Below are positions 53,439 through 62,598 of a DNA stretch of 64,000 bases, one piece after another; the stretch's first letter is position 1, and each line of letters starts with the position of its first letter. The stretch lies in NCBI GenBank assembly GCA_030068145.1, contig JAPJBO010001086.1:1-64000 (forward strand). The letters run 5' to 3'. The notes under the pieces are model-generated. The model did not search any database. It was not told the origin of the DNA and worked only from the letters and a program-made list of their open reading frames with translations. The DNA comes from Diplonema papillatum (Eukaryota; Euglenozoa; Diplonemea; Diplonemida; Diplonemidae). A program made the translations under genes and the position numbers.

Positions 53439-53933
53439 TAGGGCAGCGTTGTTAGAAAACGGCGTTTTTTAAGGAAATCGATTCTTAAAATACGGAAAAC
53501 GTTTTCTAAAGGAAAACGTTTTTTAAGGGAAAACGTTCGTGGTAACGACGTGGTTCTACTCTTGTTCACCTATTTCACGCCTCTTTTGGTACGCATCGCT
53601 TCACGCTTCCTCCGGTGAGGAAGTGCTCACGCAATCGAGATGCACTTCCAGAAAACTCGTGCTCGCAGAAGAGGCACTTCACTGCCTTCATGCTCTTCCC
53701 TTCGGTTTTCACCTCCACGCCCTGCCAGACAATGGTTTCGTGCGATCGTTTCGCCATCTTTTTCCTTTTCCCGTTGTACCGTGTGTCCTTCCTATTGGAA
53801 CGGGTGTACAGGTAAGGGTAACGCGCATTTCACTGTAACGTTTTCTAAGCGTTTTTTAACGGGCCCGCCGTTAAAATACGGAAAACGTTTTCTGAGGGAA
53901 AACGTTTTCTACGTATTTTAAAACGCTGCCCTA
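53439..53933. mobile_element. internally deleted hAT-like element
   Basis: The ends TAGGGCAGCGTT and AACGCTGCCCTA are inverted and continue outward as a C-run and a G-run. Subterminal regions on both sides repeat the palindrome GAAAACGTTTTC several times, as expected for transposase-binding sites. The only coding content is a BED finger on the minus strand. No clean target duplication is visible because of the homopolymer flanks. Confidence 0.7.
53575..53757 (-). pseudogene. BED zinc-finger exon of a hAT transposase
   Basis: The frame from ATG 53757 contains 'VKCLFCEHEFSGSASRLREH' followed by FLTGGSVKRC, a C-x2-C-x13-H-x9-C pattern with the aromatic and Ser/Arg positions typical of BED fingers of hAT transposases. 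It stops after 60 residues; the catalytic part is missing, so it can at most bind DNA. Confidence 0.7.
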
Positions 53934-55138
53934 GGGGGGGTCAAAAGGTCTTTTTTTGCGTCAAAATGGTGACATTTTCAGCCTGTAGACTTAACGGCAG
54001 TTTAAGGCTAAAAACCCATGCAACCCGCCTCAGAAATGCCCGGAAACGTGTTTTTGGGGGAAGTTTCATGGAAATTGGCCCAGGGGGGGGTGTAATAGTT
54101 GATGGTTTTAGGGTGGACACCGTTTGGTACCGGCTAGCAGCCTGTGGGTGTGCTTCACTGTTCATACCATGCAAAGATGAGACTACAATCACGTACAGGC
54201 AGCCACAAATGGAAGCAACAAAAGGGCGAACGACACCCAGGAGGAAGGCAGCTATGAACGTTGCTCGTCTGGATGGTTAACAACGTCCCAAAAGGTTCTC
54301 TGGGTCTTGCGCAAGCTGAGGTGTTGTTGACACCGCAGGCAGCAGCTCTTCCCCGAACTTCTGCTAGAGCGATATTCACAAAGTTCGATGTCTTTCCGAG
54401 AAAAACAATGAGATGCTCTCATCCGTAGTGGGATTTTCCAGATCCCAACGTTTTTGTTGAAGGGATGCACGCGACAGTGTCTTTTATTCAAGTTCGCCTT
54501 TTGTACACCACCCCGAAAGGGTCACATTGCACACGCACGCAAGACAATACTGGTCACCGGGGTGTATCTCTGGTACCTAACCCCAACGCACGTTGAGCTT
54601 GAACAAAAATAGAAAACTGGACTTGAACGAAAAGGTTCGGCGGTGGATTTATAGGACTGTCACGACATAGCAGCTCAGGGCAGGGTATCTGCAGCTTGCG
54701 GTAGCACGCTACACGACACAGGCCACTACGAAAGCTGGCGCTGACGTCAAGGACTCGAGGGGGCGGCACGTTACGAAGCCGTACCTCATTGAGTCGCTTG
54801 TCGATGCCTCCTACGAAGCCCCACCATCCCTAACTCTCAGGAAAGTCTTTTGAGTAAAAATACATAGGTTTGGGCAGTGTTGTTTTCCTTCTTCGGTTCA
54901 TGCTGTCACTATTTTTGGGGTTGTCACCTAAAAAGAAGAACACCGGTACCAAACGGTGTCCACCCTGAGTCCAAAAATTGGGCACTCGTAAAAAGGCCTT
55001 TTCGGGGCACTTCAGCAGCCAAAAAGCATGTTTTAGGCATTTCTATACGGTTCTGGGGTGGTTTACCAAATTTTATTGCCTTTTAGGAGCCCCTATGTGG
55101 TTCCCAAAAAAATGACCTATTTTGACAGCTTTTGACCC
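53934..55138. other. no gene seen
   Basis: Short frames only. The word AAAACCCATG-like text and GGTACC-bearing flanks at 54110-54130 recur loosely near 54945. Nothing interpretable. Confidence 0.4.
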
Positions 55139-55345
55139 CCCCTACCCCCCCCCCCCCCCCCCCCCCCCCCCTTGGTATTGGCACTGTGGAGGTGGACCGT
55201 ACCTGTCACGCTCTAAGGTGGTCGCCACGGTGAATGGTCAAAAAAAAAATTTTTTTTTTGGGGCCCAAATACCCCAAATACCACACTTCGGAAAAAATTT
55301 TGTGGGCCCATTTTTGCAGGGGATCTTGACCTTGACCTTTTCACC
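55139..55345 (+). mobile_element. left terminal region of the split hAT-like element
   Basis: A C-run of about 28, then CACTGTGGAGG, CTCTAAGGTGGTCGCC, an A/T core and 'CCAAATACCCCAAATACC'. It matches the left half of the family C element at 36593 and lacks that element's right tip. It lies 280 bp upstream of the transposase ATG, in the same orientation. Confidence 0.65.
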
Positions 55346-55625
55346 TTGTACGAATCTGCCTGCCCAGTCGGTGGGAGTTTTTTCGCTTTTTGTTTCTGGC
55401 CAAGAAGAAGAACTAGCCCCGACACAGTGCGACGGTTTCTCACTTGCGTTTGTCGTTTGTCGTTTGCCACAAAGAGGCCGGCCCCGAGTACCACCACTGA
55501 TGAGTGCCCTGAGTATCATCGAGTGACCCGAACGACCGCAAGACATCAGCACAACACCAATCCAGGACTATTCAAATTTTTCTTGTCGAAATCAACACCT
55601 TACCTAAATTCTTCTCGTCTCCAAA

Positions 55626-57902
55626 ATGTCCGGTCTGCGCACTTGCAAGCAACTGTTCCCTGTCGGGCACCCTGACTTCTATAAGCAGGCTTTGGCTGTC
55701 ATCAAGTCGACTCCGGCGAGCTTGATTTGGTCACCAACCGACTGGAATGCTGCGAATTGCAACTTGGGCAGCATCTGGAAGCACGAGAAGTTCGCGGACA
55801 CTGCCGCTGTCATGAGTGCTGTAGTGCGCATGACGAACGAGCTTCCCCTGTCGCAAAAGGAACGGACTGCCAAGGCGTGGTTCAAGAACGACTGGCAGTC
55901 ATTTGTGGGCAAACGTCCCGGTGCACCCATGGAGGAGTTGAAGACGCTTTGGAAGCAAGACTTTCCGACGCTGCAAGCAGCTCTCGACGCCCTGCAAGCA
56001 CTGCAGGTACCAGAACCCAGCCCTTCTCGTTCGAAGACAGGGAAGGAGCTGTACGCTGGCAAGTACGGCGACTTGCAGGCATTTGCAAAGCGGTGCCTCG
56101 GTAGCGCCTGGAACGAGGATAGTTCCACCGCCGTAACAGCGTGTCTGACCAGCATTTGGAAGGAGCAGTTCAGTGACCTGGCTGCTGCTGAGGCAGAGGC
56201 TCGTGCCAGATTGCAGGCTGTCGTTGCAGACGATATCGGAGACGAATCAGTGGACGAGTGCGCGGCTATGGAGGGGGCTGAGCACATTGACGAGGGCGCT
56301 ACCAAGGTCGACGAAGAAGTTGTTGACGCGGAAACAGACGACACAAGCACCGCTGATACGGTTGCTGAGCCGCCTAAGAAGCGAAGGAAAATGGTTGCCG
56401 ATATCCAGGCCCTGTTGAGGGCGCAAAACCTTGCGACGACGGGCACGCGGGCCGAACTGGAATCGAGGCTGGCCCAGGCGACGGGGGATGTGCCCTCTGG
56501 CGATCAAGAAGCGAGGTTTGAGGCCCGCGTCATCGACCACGGATGGGCCCTGGTGGAAAGCCCGAAGCGCCTGTTCCTCGAATCGTTAGAGTCGCAAGGG
56601 TTTACGATCGACCTCGCGACAACGACGACAACTCAATACAATATGAGTTGCTCGTACGTAACGCTGTACGTGGCTTCGGCTCTGCAGCGCAATCAGTGCG
56701 GGCCAGCCCACCTGCCGACTGTACTACAGCTGCAGCAGTTTTGGAGGGATGTTGCCACCCCTTCCATGCTCCACATGACGAAGGCGAGACACTCTGCAGT
56801 GACGGATGCCCTAACCAGTGAGATCTTCCTGGGGTTGACGACAAACGAGGTGGCCGCTTTCTGTTCCCATCACAAGATGCGCTACATCTCTCGGGGCCAA
56901 CATGAAACGTGTGTCCCCAGGATTCACGGTATCACCCCGAACGAAGTGTGCATCGCTTTCGTTGCAGAAAGCTACGACGCGGTTGGACACTTCTTCGTGC
57001 TGCAGTTTTTGCCTAGACAGGCAGCGTCCACTGCCTTGCCGGCACCCACCAACAAAGAGTTGCACCCGTTCTTTGCTCGCCTTCGTACGGCCCCTGTTAA
57101 ACCGGTCGTGTCACAAAACACGTCATGGGCTGCGGCAGCTTCAGGCTACGTGGAAGTTGACCCTGGTCGGTTCGTTTGCAGGCTCTGCCGGCAGCGTGGG
57201 GAATTGGTAGGTGCCCCCGTGTTGGGAGAAAGATGGTGCTGGAAAGGGGCTGGCGTTTTCAGCGAACCTGCGAACCTGAAACGCAGCTTCGCGGAACACG
57301 TGTCCGGCTGGAGGCATGTCCTGTCACGCCGGTTAGTAGTCGACGGCTGGCTACATGTGACGTACGCCAGCGTGGTTCTTGGGGCAGCAAGATTGTCTCA
57401 AATTGCTGCTGAACGGGTTGCCGCCGCCAAACTGGGCGACACAGTAGTTCCCAGCATCGTTGTCCGCGACCCCAACCAGCTGCGAGACGAGGTGGCGGGA
57501 GCAAGAAAGATCGTGACGGACGAGGCCCTCTCGAGCCAGCTGTATAACATGCACATGGCCGAGCTGGTGTGCTTACTCAATGGCGGCTCGCGGCAGCAGG
57601 CGCTGCACAATATACGCGTTCTGGATTTGGTGGGGCAGATGCGGCCCCAGAAGTACACCACAGACCACCATTTGCACGAGATGATGGGAGTGTGGGCAGA
57701 TCTCATGCGGGTCAAGATTGCTTGTGAGCTTCAGAGTAACAACGCCTCCTCGCTCGTCATCGTTCTGGACGGAACGAACGTGAAGGGAATGCGTAAAACA
57801 GAGATTTACTCTGTCGTGGCCCGGTTCTTTAGCCGGAGACTGATGGCGGTTGACGAGCTTCCGCTAGGAGTCTTCTCCTTTCAAAAAGCTCCGTGCCGCT
57901 AA
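55626..57902 (+). CDS. hAT-like transposase, N-terminal half with SAP domain
   Basis: ATG in a CCAAAATGTC context; 758 codons. Residues 1-240 have no known fold, with an acidic patch. Residues about 258-290 ('ADIQALLRAQNLATTGTRAE') match a SAP DNA-binding helix pair, preceded by a nuclear-localisation-like PPKKRRK. Residues about 330-460 hold a Cys342 ('NMSCSYVTLY') and His455 ('VGHFFVLQF') that could suit a papain-fold peptidase, only as a guess. A BED-like finger follows: Cys518-x2-Cys521 and His558-x5-His564. Asp715 in 'SSLVIVLDGTNVKGM' fits the first catalytic Asp of hAT enzymes. The protein ends soon after (stop 57900-57902) and lacks the second Asp, the Cys/His motif and the dimerisation region, all of which are found at 60589-61935 on the other strand. 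On its own it should be inactive. Confidence 0.7.
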   Translation: MSGLRTCKQLFPVGHPDFYKQALAVIKSTPASLIWSPTDWNAANCNLGSIWKHEKFADTAAVMSAVVRMTNELPLSQKERTAKAWFKNDWQSFVGKRPGAPMEELKTLWKQDFPTLQAALDALQALQVPEPSPSRSKTGKELYAGKYGDLQAFAKRCLGSAWNEDSSTAVTACLTSIWKEQFSDLAAAEAEARARLQAVVADDIGDESVDECAAMEGAEHIDEGATKVDEEVVDAETDDTSTADTVAEPPKKRRKMVADIQALLRAQNLATTGTRAELESRLAQATGDVPSGDQEARFEARVIDHGWALVESPKRLFLESLESQGFTIDLATTTTTQYNMSCSYVTLYVASALQRNQCGPAHLPTVLQLQQFWRDVATPSMLHMTKARHSAVTDALTSEIFLGLTTNEVAAFCSHHKMRYISRGQHETCVPRIHGITPNEVCIAFVAESYDAVGHFFVLQFLPRQAASTALPAPTNKELHPFFARLRTAPVKPVVSQNTSWAAAASGYVEVDPGRFVCRLCRQRGELVGAPVLGERWCWKGAGVFSEPANLKRSFAEHVSGWRHVLSRRLVVDGWLHVTYASVVLGAARLSQIAAERVAAAKLGDTVVPSIVVRDPNQLRDEVAGARKIVTDEALSSQLYNMHMAELVCLLNGGSRQQALHNIRVLDLVGQMRPQKYTTDHHLHEMMGVWADLMRVKIACELQSNNASSLVIVLDGTNVKGMRKTEIYSVVARFFSRRLMAVDELPLGVFSFQKAPCR

Positions 57903-59110
57903 CACCAAGATGAAGACATCGTTTGCTGCTGCTGTTTGTTGCTACTCAGGCGTTGCTGCTGTGTGTTGCTTCAGTTGCTCCTCTTGCTGCACGCCCAGGC
58001 CTATGCTAAGGAAAAGTGGTAGTTGATAGTGATAATAGTTTAAACTTGACAGTAACTGGTAGGTAGCTGACATTGACTGGCAGGTAACTTTTTTTCAGCC
58101 TCAAAATAAATATTTTTTTTTTTTTTTGTGCAGCTTTTCGCACTTAGCAGAAAGAAAGGGCTCGAAAACTTCGACGCATACGGGCTCGATCCCTTCGCAA
58201 CAGATGCCAAGATGTGACGGTAGAAAAATTCAAGCTGGGAACCACCGTCCCCACCCATGCCACGAGGACGATAATGCAGCAACAATCTGTGACGATAGAT
58301 TGTAGCATGTGTCGTTCTAGTCCGGAAACAAGTCAGGAAGAAGAACGGAGCCATCTTTACAAACAAACGAGTGACTTAAAGTAGCCGCTTCCGGGGTCTT
58401 CCGGATCCGGTCCCACGGTGTCTTTCGCGCTGAGAACAAAGAATATACAAAAACTGCAAAACTCCAAAGCAAGTGTCTATGCGCCTTGGCCGGCACGCGA
58501 AAGGGCGTGCCAACTCGTGGAGTGGGTGCCAGAGGTGCAGAAAATGAGTGTTCGCAGTCACATCGGGTTTGAACCGTGTGAAGAGGGGGACGCTCATGAA
58601 ATTGTGAGGCGACGGCGGGCACGGCGAATGCCAGATCCAAACTGCCATGTGCAAGTTCTAGAAGGAGAAACTCGAGCGGGCGAGCTGGTGGACCCTTCGA
58701 ATCAATACAATCTGAACAAAGCAAAAACTACAGCGCAAACTTTGCACTTGTAGACCACTACGACAAAGGAAAGCGCACGCCTAGAAATGAGCTACTGGAT
58801 GCGTGTGGGAGGTGAAGGACCTTCACACTCGAGCACAACTGGCACCTGCAAGCAGAGGACGTGACTTCGGCAGCTGGACGACAGCATCCGGTTCAGCAGC
58901 GAGCTTGCAGATGCGCGGGTGTGGGGCCCAGACTTTTTAAATCAGACAAGACTGAATTATTCCGATGGGTATCAAGCAGCACAAGAACGTTGAAGTATGG
59001 CTAAAGATAAAGTGGTGTCACCTGAGGGGGTAATCTCAGGGCCGCCCACGTGATAAGCCGCTAGGCAGCGGCTGCTGGCTTATCCCGTGACGTATATGTA
59101 CGTTATTGAA
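57903..59110. other. no confident gene
   Basis: Overlapping frames on both strands, none over 135 codons. If the inversion model holds, this segment was originally outside the transposon. Confidence 0.35.
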
Positions 59111-59187
59111 AGAGTAGCGTTGGCACTCTTACAGGTTCGTTCCCTCGTAGCTCGCCGGGAACGGGCACTCCAGGGAAACTGGGTATG

Positions 59188-59373
59188 TTACCGTTTCAGG
59201 TTTGGATTTTGGGAGCATTGCCTCATGTGGATTCTGAGACCAATTTCTCCCACGAATGGTGAACCAGCTTTGGTGACCGCTGTTCCGCAGTGGATACATC
59301 GATATGTTTCCCGACTTGCGGATCGTGCTCGGTAACAATCCTGAAGCACAGAGCACACCCAGAGGCACCACAA
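59188..59373 (-). pseudogene. zinc-finger fragment of a retroelement-like protein
   Basis: The minus frame contains 'YRCIHCGTAVTKAGSPFVGE' followed by IGLRIHMRQC, a C-x2-C...H-x3-C finger with the Gly-Leu-x-x-His pattern seen at the N-terminus of many LINE ORFs. No reverse transcriptase is attached. Confidence 0.4.
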
Positions 59374-59850
59374 GCGCCGACAACGAATGGAGGTGCGTCC
59401 AGTCGTCCGCGGACATGGCCATCAGGGCCCAACAGTGCTTCACTGAGCATTTCTCCCAGGCGTGCAGAGAAAGGACCCGTGAAAGCAGCAGTGGGACTGG
59501 CTGAGGGTGGGATGCAGGCTTTTCCTGGGCTTCGGACAGCTCCGTGCCTGATGCTATGCTGCGTTCATCATAGATGATTTGAAGGGGGGGGAAGGGAAGG
59601 AGCATTCCGAATGGTTTGCAGATGTCGTTGTGGTGATCTTCAGAGTTCCAAAAAAGGACACTTAGCGATGCAGACAAATTGTGTCTGAGGTTGAAGAAAT
59701 CGCCTTCTCCAAATACGGACATCACCATCAGGCACACCCAGAGGCACCACAAGCGCCGACAACGAATGGAGGTGCGTCCAGTCGTCCGCGGACATGGCCA
59801 TCAGGGCCCAACAGCGCTTCACTGAGCATTTCTCCCAGGCGTGGAGTGGG
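59347..59850 (+). repeat. direct duplication of a roughly 115-bp segment
   Basis: 'GGCACCACAAGCGCCGACAA' to 'TTTCTCCCAGGCGTG' occurs at 59347-59463 and again at 59731-59843 with few changes. It lies between family D fragments. Confidence 0.85.
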
Positions 59851-60172
59851 GGACGAACGACGGGTGGCTCAGGCTCCTGAAGATGACCGACGGAAGGGTG
59901 TGGTGGGGTGCCAAGATGTCGAGAGTTTTCAGAGAAGGAGGAGAGGGCCTTCAAGCACATAGGACAGCTTCCCTCTTCCGGGGAGATGTCCAAGAACGAG
60001 CAAGACGCGCCTGGAGCACGTCCAATCCATGTAGAGAAAGGTCCCGTGAAAGCAGAAGTGGAACTGGCTGAAGGTGAGTTGCAGGCTTTTCCGGGGTTTC
60101 GGGCAGCTCCGTTCCTGATGCTATGCCTGAGTTCATCATGGATGATTTGAAGGGGGAAAAGGGGGTGGTAAC
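59465..60172 (-). repeat. two inverted family D copies
   Basis: Segments 59465-59690 and 59990-60172 match the 267-bp unit of 52.6-53.4 kb in inverted orientation. The second preserves the frame 'RPIHVEKGPVKAEVELAEGE' on the plus strand. A minus frame with 'CPMCLKALSSFSENSRH' at about 59900-59965 may be another finger relic. Confidence 0.75.
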
Positions 60173-60174
60173 AG

Positions 60175-60365
60175 CGCTCTTGTTAAGGATCAGCCACTTT
60201 GGCCGGATGGCCGGATAAACCGACCCCCCCCCACCGTACAGTGCAGTTGCCTTGGAGGCTGGGTGGTCAAATTCTCTAAGGTGAAATGGTCAAGATTTCC
60301 TGACAAAAATGGGCCCACACAATTTTTCCAAAGTGTGGTATTTGGGGTATTTGGGCCCAAAAAAA
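60175..60365 (-). mobile_element. right terminal region of the split hAT-like element
   Basis: Inverted copy of the right half of the family C element: 'CACCTTAGAGAATTTGACCA', 'CTCCAAGGCAACTGCACTGT' and a G/C-run, reading on the minus strand. It lies 224 bp past the stop of the minus-strand transposase half, in that gene's orientation. Confidence 0.65.
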
Positions 60366-60588
60366 ATAGCTATTTATTACGAGAAAATAACCCCCGAGGA
60401 ATCGATTTTTCTCGAGACTCGCCCGGGAGTCTCACGAGCACATGTGTTTTCGTGTCCAAAAAAATATTGTTCCCAAAGGATTTGCCACGTATTTTGCAGT
60501 TTTGCCCCGAAGAAAAGTGTAAGTTTGTCGTAAAAACAGCAGACCGAAGAAGCAACTCTCAACCCGTCCCTTTCCTGCACGCGAACTC

Positions 60589-61935
60589 CTAACGCCAAAA
60601 GTCGTCTTCAAGCAAACTGTCCACTTTAACCGCTCTCGCTCCGGGGTTACCCGTTAGGTTTACACTGCCACTGGGTCGTCGCGCTTTTCGGCTCTTCCAA
60701 AGGTGAATGCCATCGCTGACGAAGTTCTCGAACTCCGTGACGTTATTTCGGTACAACGCTCCCCCCATCCAGTCGAGGAGCATTTCGTCCTCAAGTGAGG
60801 ACACGGACAAGTTTCCCCGGTCGTCCCCAACGCGCTTCTTTACGCGACTGAACATGCGTTCCATCACGTTGCTGTCGTGGCGCGCATGTACCATTACGGT
60901 GGCCATGAGAATGTGTATCTCCTCGCTCGCGCAATTTCTCAGCGCGCAGGCCAACACGGCAGCGTCGTCCTGTGTAGTGCTCCGAGCTGCTCTGAGCTGC
61001 TGCTTGAAAGTATCCCACTCTTCTTGACTGGGACACGGAACCAAAAACTGTTCGCTAAACAGCTGCAGCTCGTTGTAGCCGTAGGCTGGAGTGGTGCTGG
61101 CGGCGAGAGCGGCGAAGTTGCGAAGAATCAATATGGTTCTGTGCTTGGTTGTGTAGTCGGTGGCGAGCGTCTCTAATGCGGTGCCTACCTTCTTCACCCC
61201 TCTGAGCGCGTTCTTCCGAAGCTTTGCTCCAGTTGAGCGCATGACGGCGACAACGTCAGAGACGGGTGTGCCTGCTGTTTGCGTCAGCAGCGAGAGCGCG
61301 GCCAAGTCGCAGACGGCCGGGTGCAGCAGCCGAACATTCTTTCGGTTGACCTTCGACTGCAATTCCGGCAGCAGCTCAGCTCTTGCTTCTGCCAAAGCGT
61401 CGTGTTGCAACGTCCGGTCGGCGCTCCGCCAGTGGTCGGGGTGATCCTGCATGTGCTGCAACCAGGTCGGCCACATCTTAACACCCCGGTCTAAGAGCTG
61501 TTTGACTTTCGGCAGCCACCGGAGGCTCATATAGGTTGCCGGTGACAGCGCAGGTTTGCCCAACTGGTTTGCGAAATCCAGGAGCAGCCCAGTAAGCTTC
61601 CAGGACGATCTGTAATGTGTTTCCGTCTGCTCCACGATGGCAGGGAGCTTCTCCATCACGGTATCGGTCACCGCTTTACCAACTGCAGTCTCGAGGACGT
61701 GCGAGGCATCTGGCAGGTGCACGCACTTGGGATTGGCGTAAGACTTCAAACGCCCGAGAAGCCCAGTTTGGTGCCCGGACAAGTTAGCCGCCTTGTCCGA
61801 CACAACGGCAGTCACGCGAGCCACATGAGCTCCCGCGTCACCCAGCTTCTGCGCGACACTTTCGTACAGAACGCGGCCAGTGCTGGTGTCTCCGTCTGAG
61901 TCGCAACAGCTGAATGTATCCCTCGCTTCAGACAT
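60589..61935 (-). CDS. hAT-like transposase, C-terminal half
   Basis: The frame is open from 61977 to the stop at 60589; the first ATG is 61935. Near the start is 'DGDTSTGRVLYESVAQKLGD', then 'VTAVVSDKAANLSGHQTGLL', whose Asp fits the second catalytic Asp of hAT enzymes, and 'KCVHLPDASHVLE', corresponding to the Cys-x-His motif. The C-terminus holds 'HDSNVMERMFSRVKKRVGDD' and 'VSSLEDEMLLDWM', matching the dimerisation region with its conserved Glu. It begins at the point in the fold where the plus-strand half ends. The N-terminal DNA-binding parts and first Asp are missing, so it is not active alone. Confidence 0.75.
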   Translation of the reverse strand: MSEARDTFSCCDSDGDTSTGRVLYESVAQKLGDAGAHVARVTAVVSDKAANLSGHQTGLLGRLKSYANPKCVHLPDASHVLETAVGKAVTDTVMEKLPAIVEQTETHYRSSWKLTGLLLDFANQLGKPALSPATYMSLRWLPKVKQLLDRGVKMWPTWLQHMQDHPDHWRSADRTLQHDALAEARAELLPELQSKVNRKNVRLLHPAVCDLAALSLLTQTAGTPVSDVVAVMRSTGAKLRKNALRGVKKVGTALETLATDYTTKHRTILILRNFAALAASTTPAYGYNELQLFSEQFLVPCPSQEEWDTFKQQLRAARSTTQDDAAVLACALRNCASEEIHILMATVMVHARHDSNVMERMFSRVKKRVGDDRGNLSVSSLEDEMLLDWMGGALYRNNVTEFENFVSDGIHLWKSRKARRPSGSVNLTGNPGARAVKVDSLLEDDFWR

Positions 61936-61977
61936 TTTACCCACCTCAACATGATTGGCACGCAGGGGTAGCAGTCG

Positions 61978-62546
<569 letters not shown>

Positions 62547-62598
62547 GGGAATTGAGAGGGAACACGAAAGCCAAAAATATACCGAAGACAACAATATA

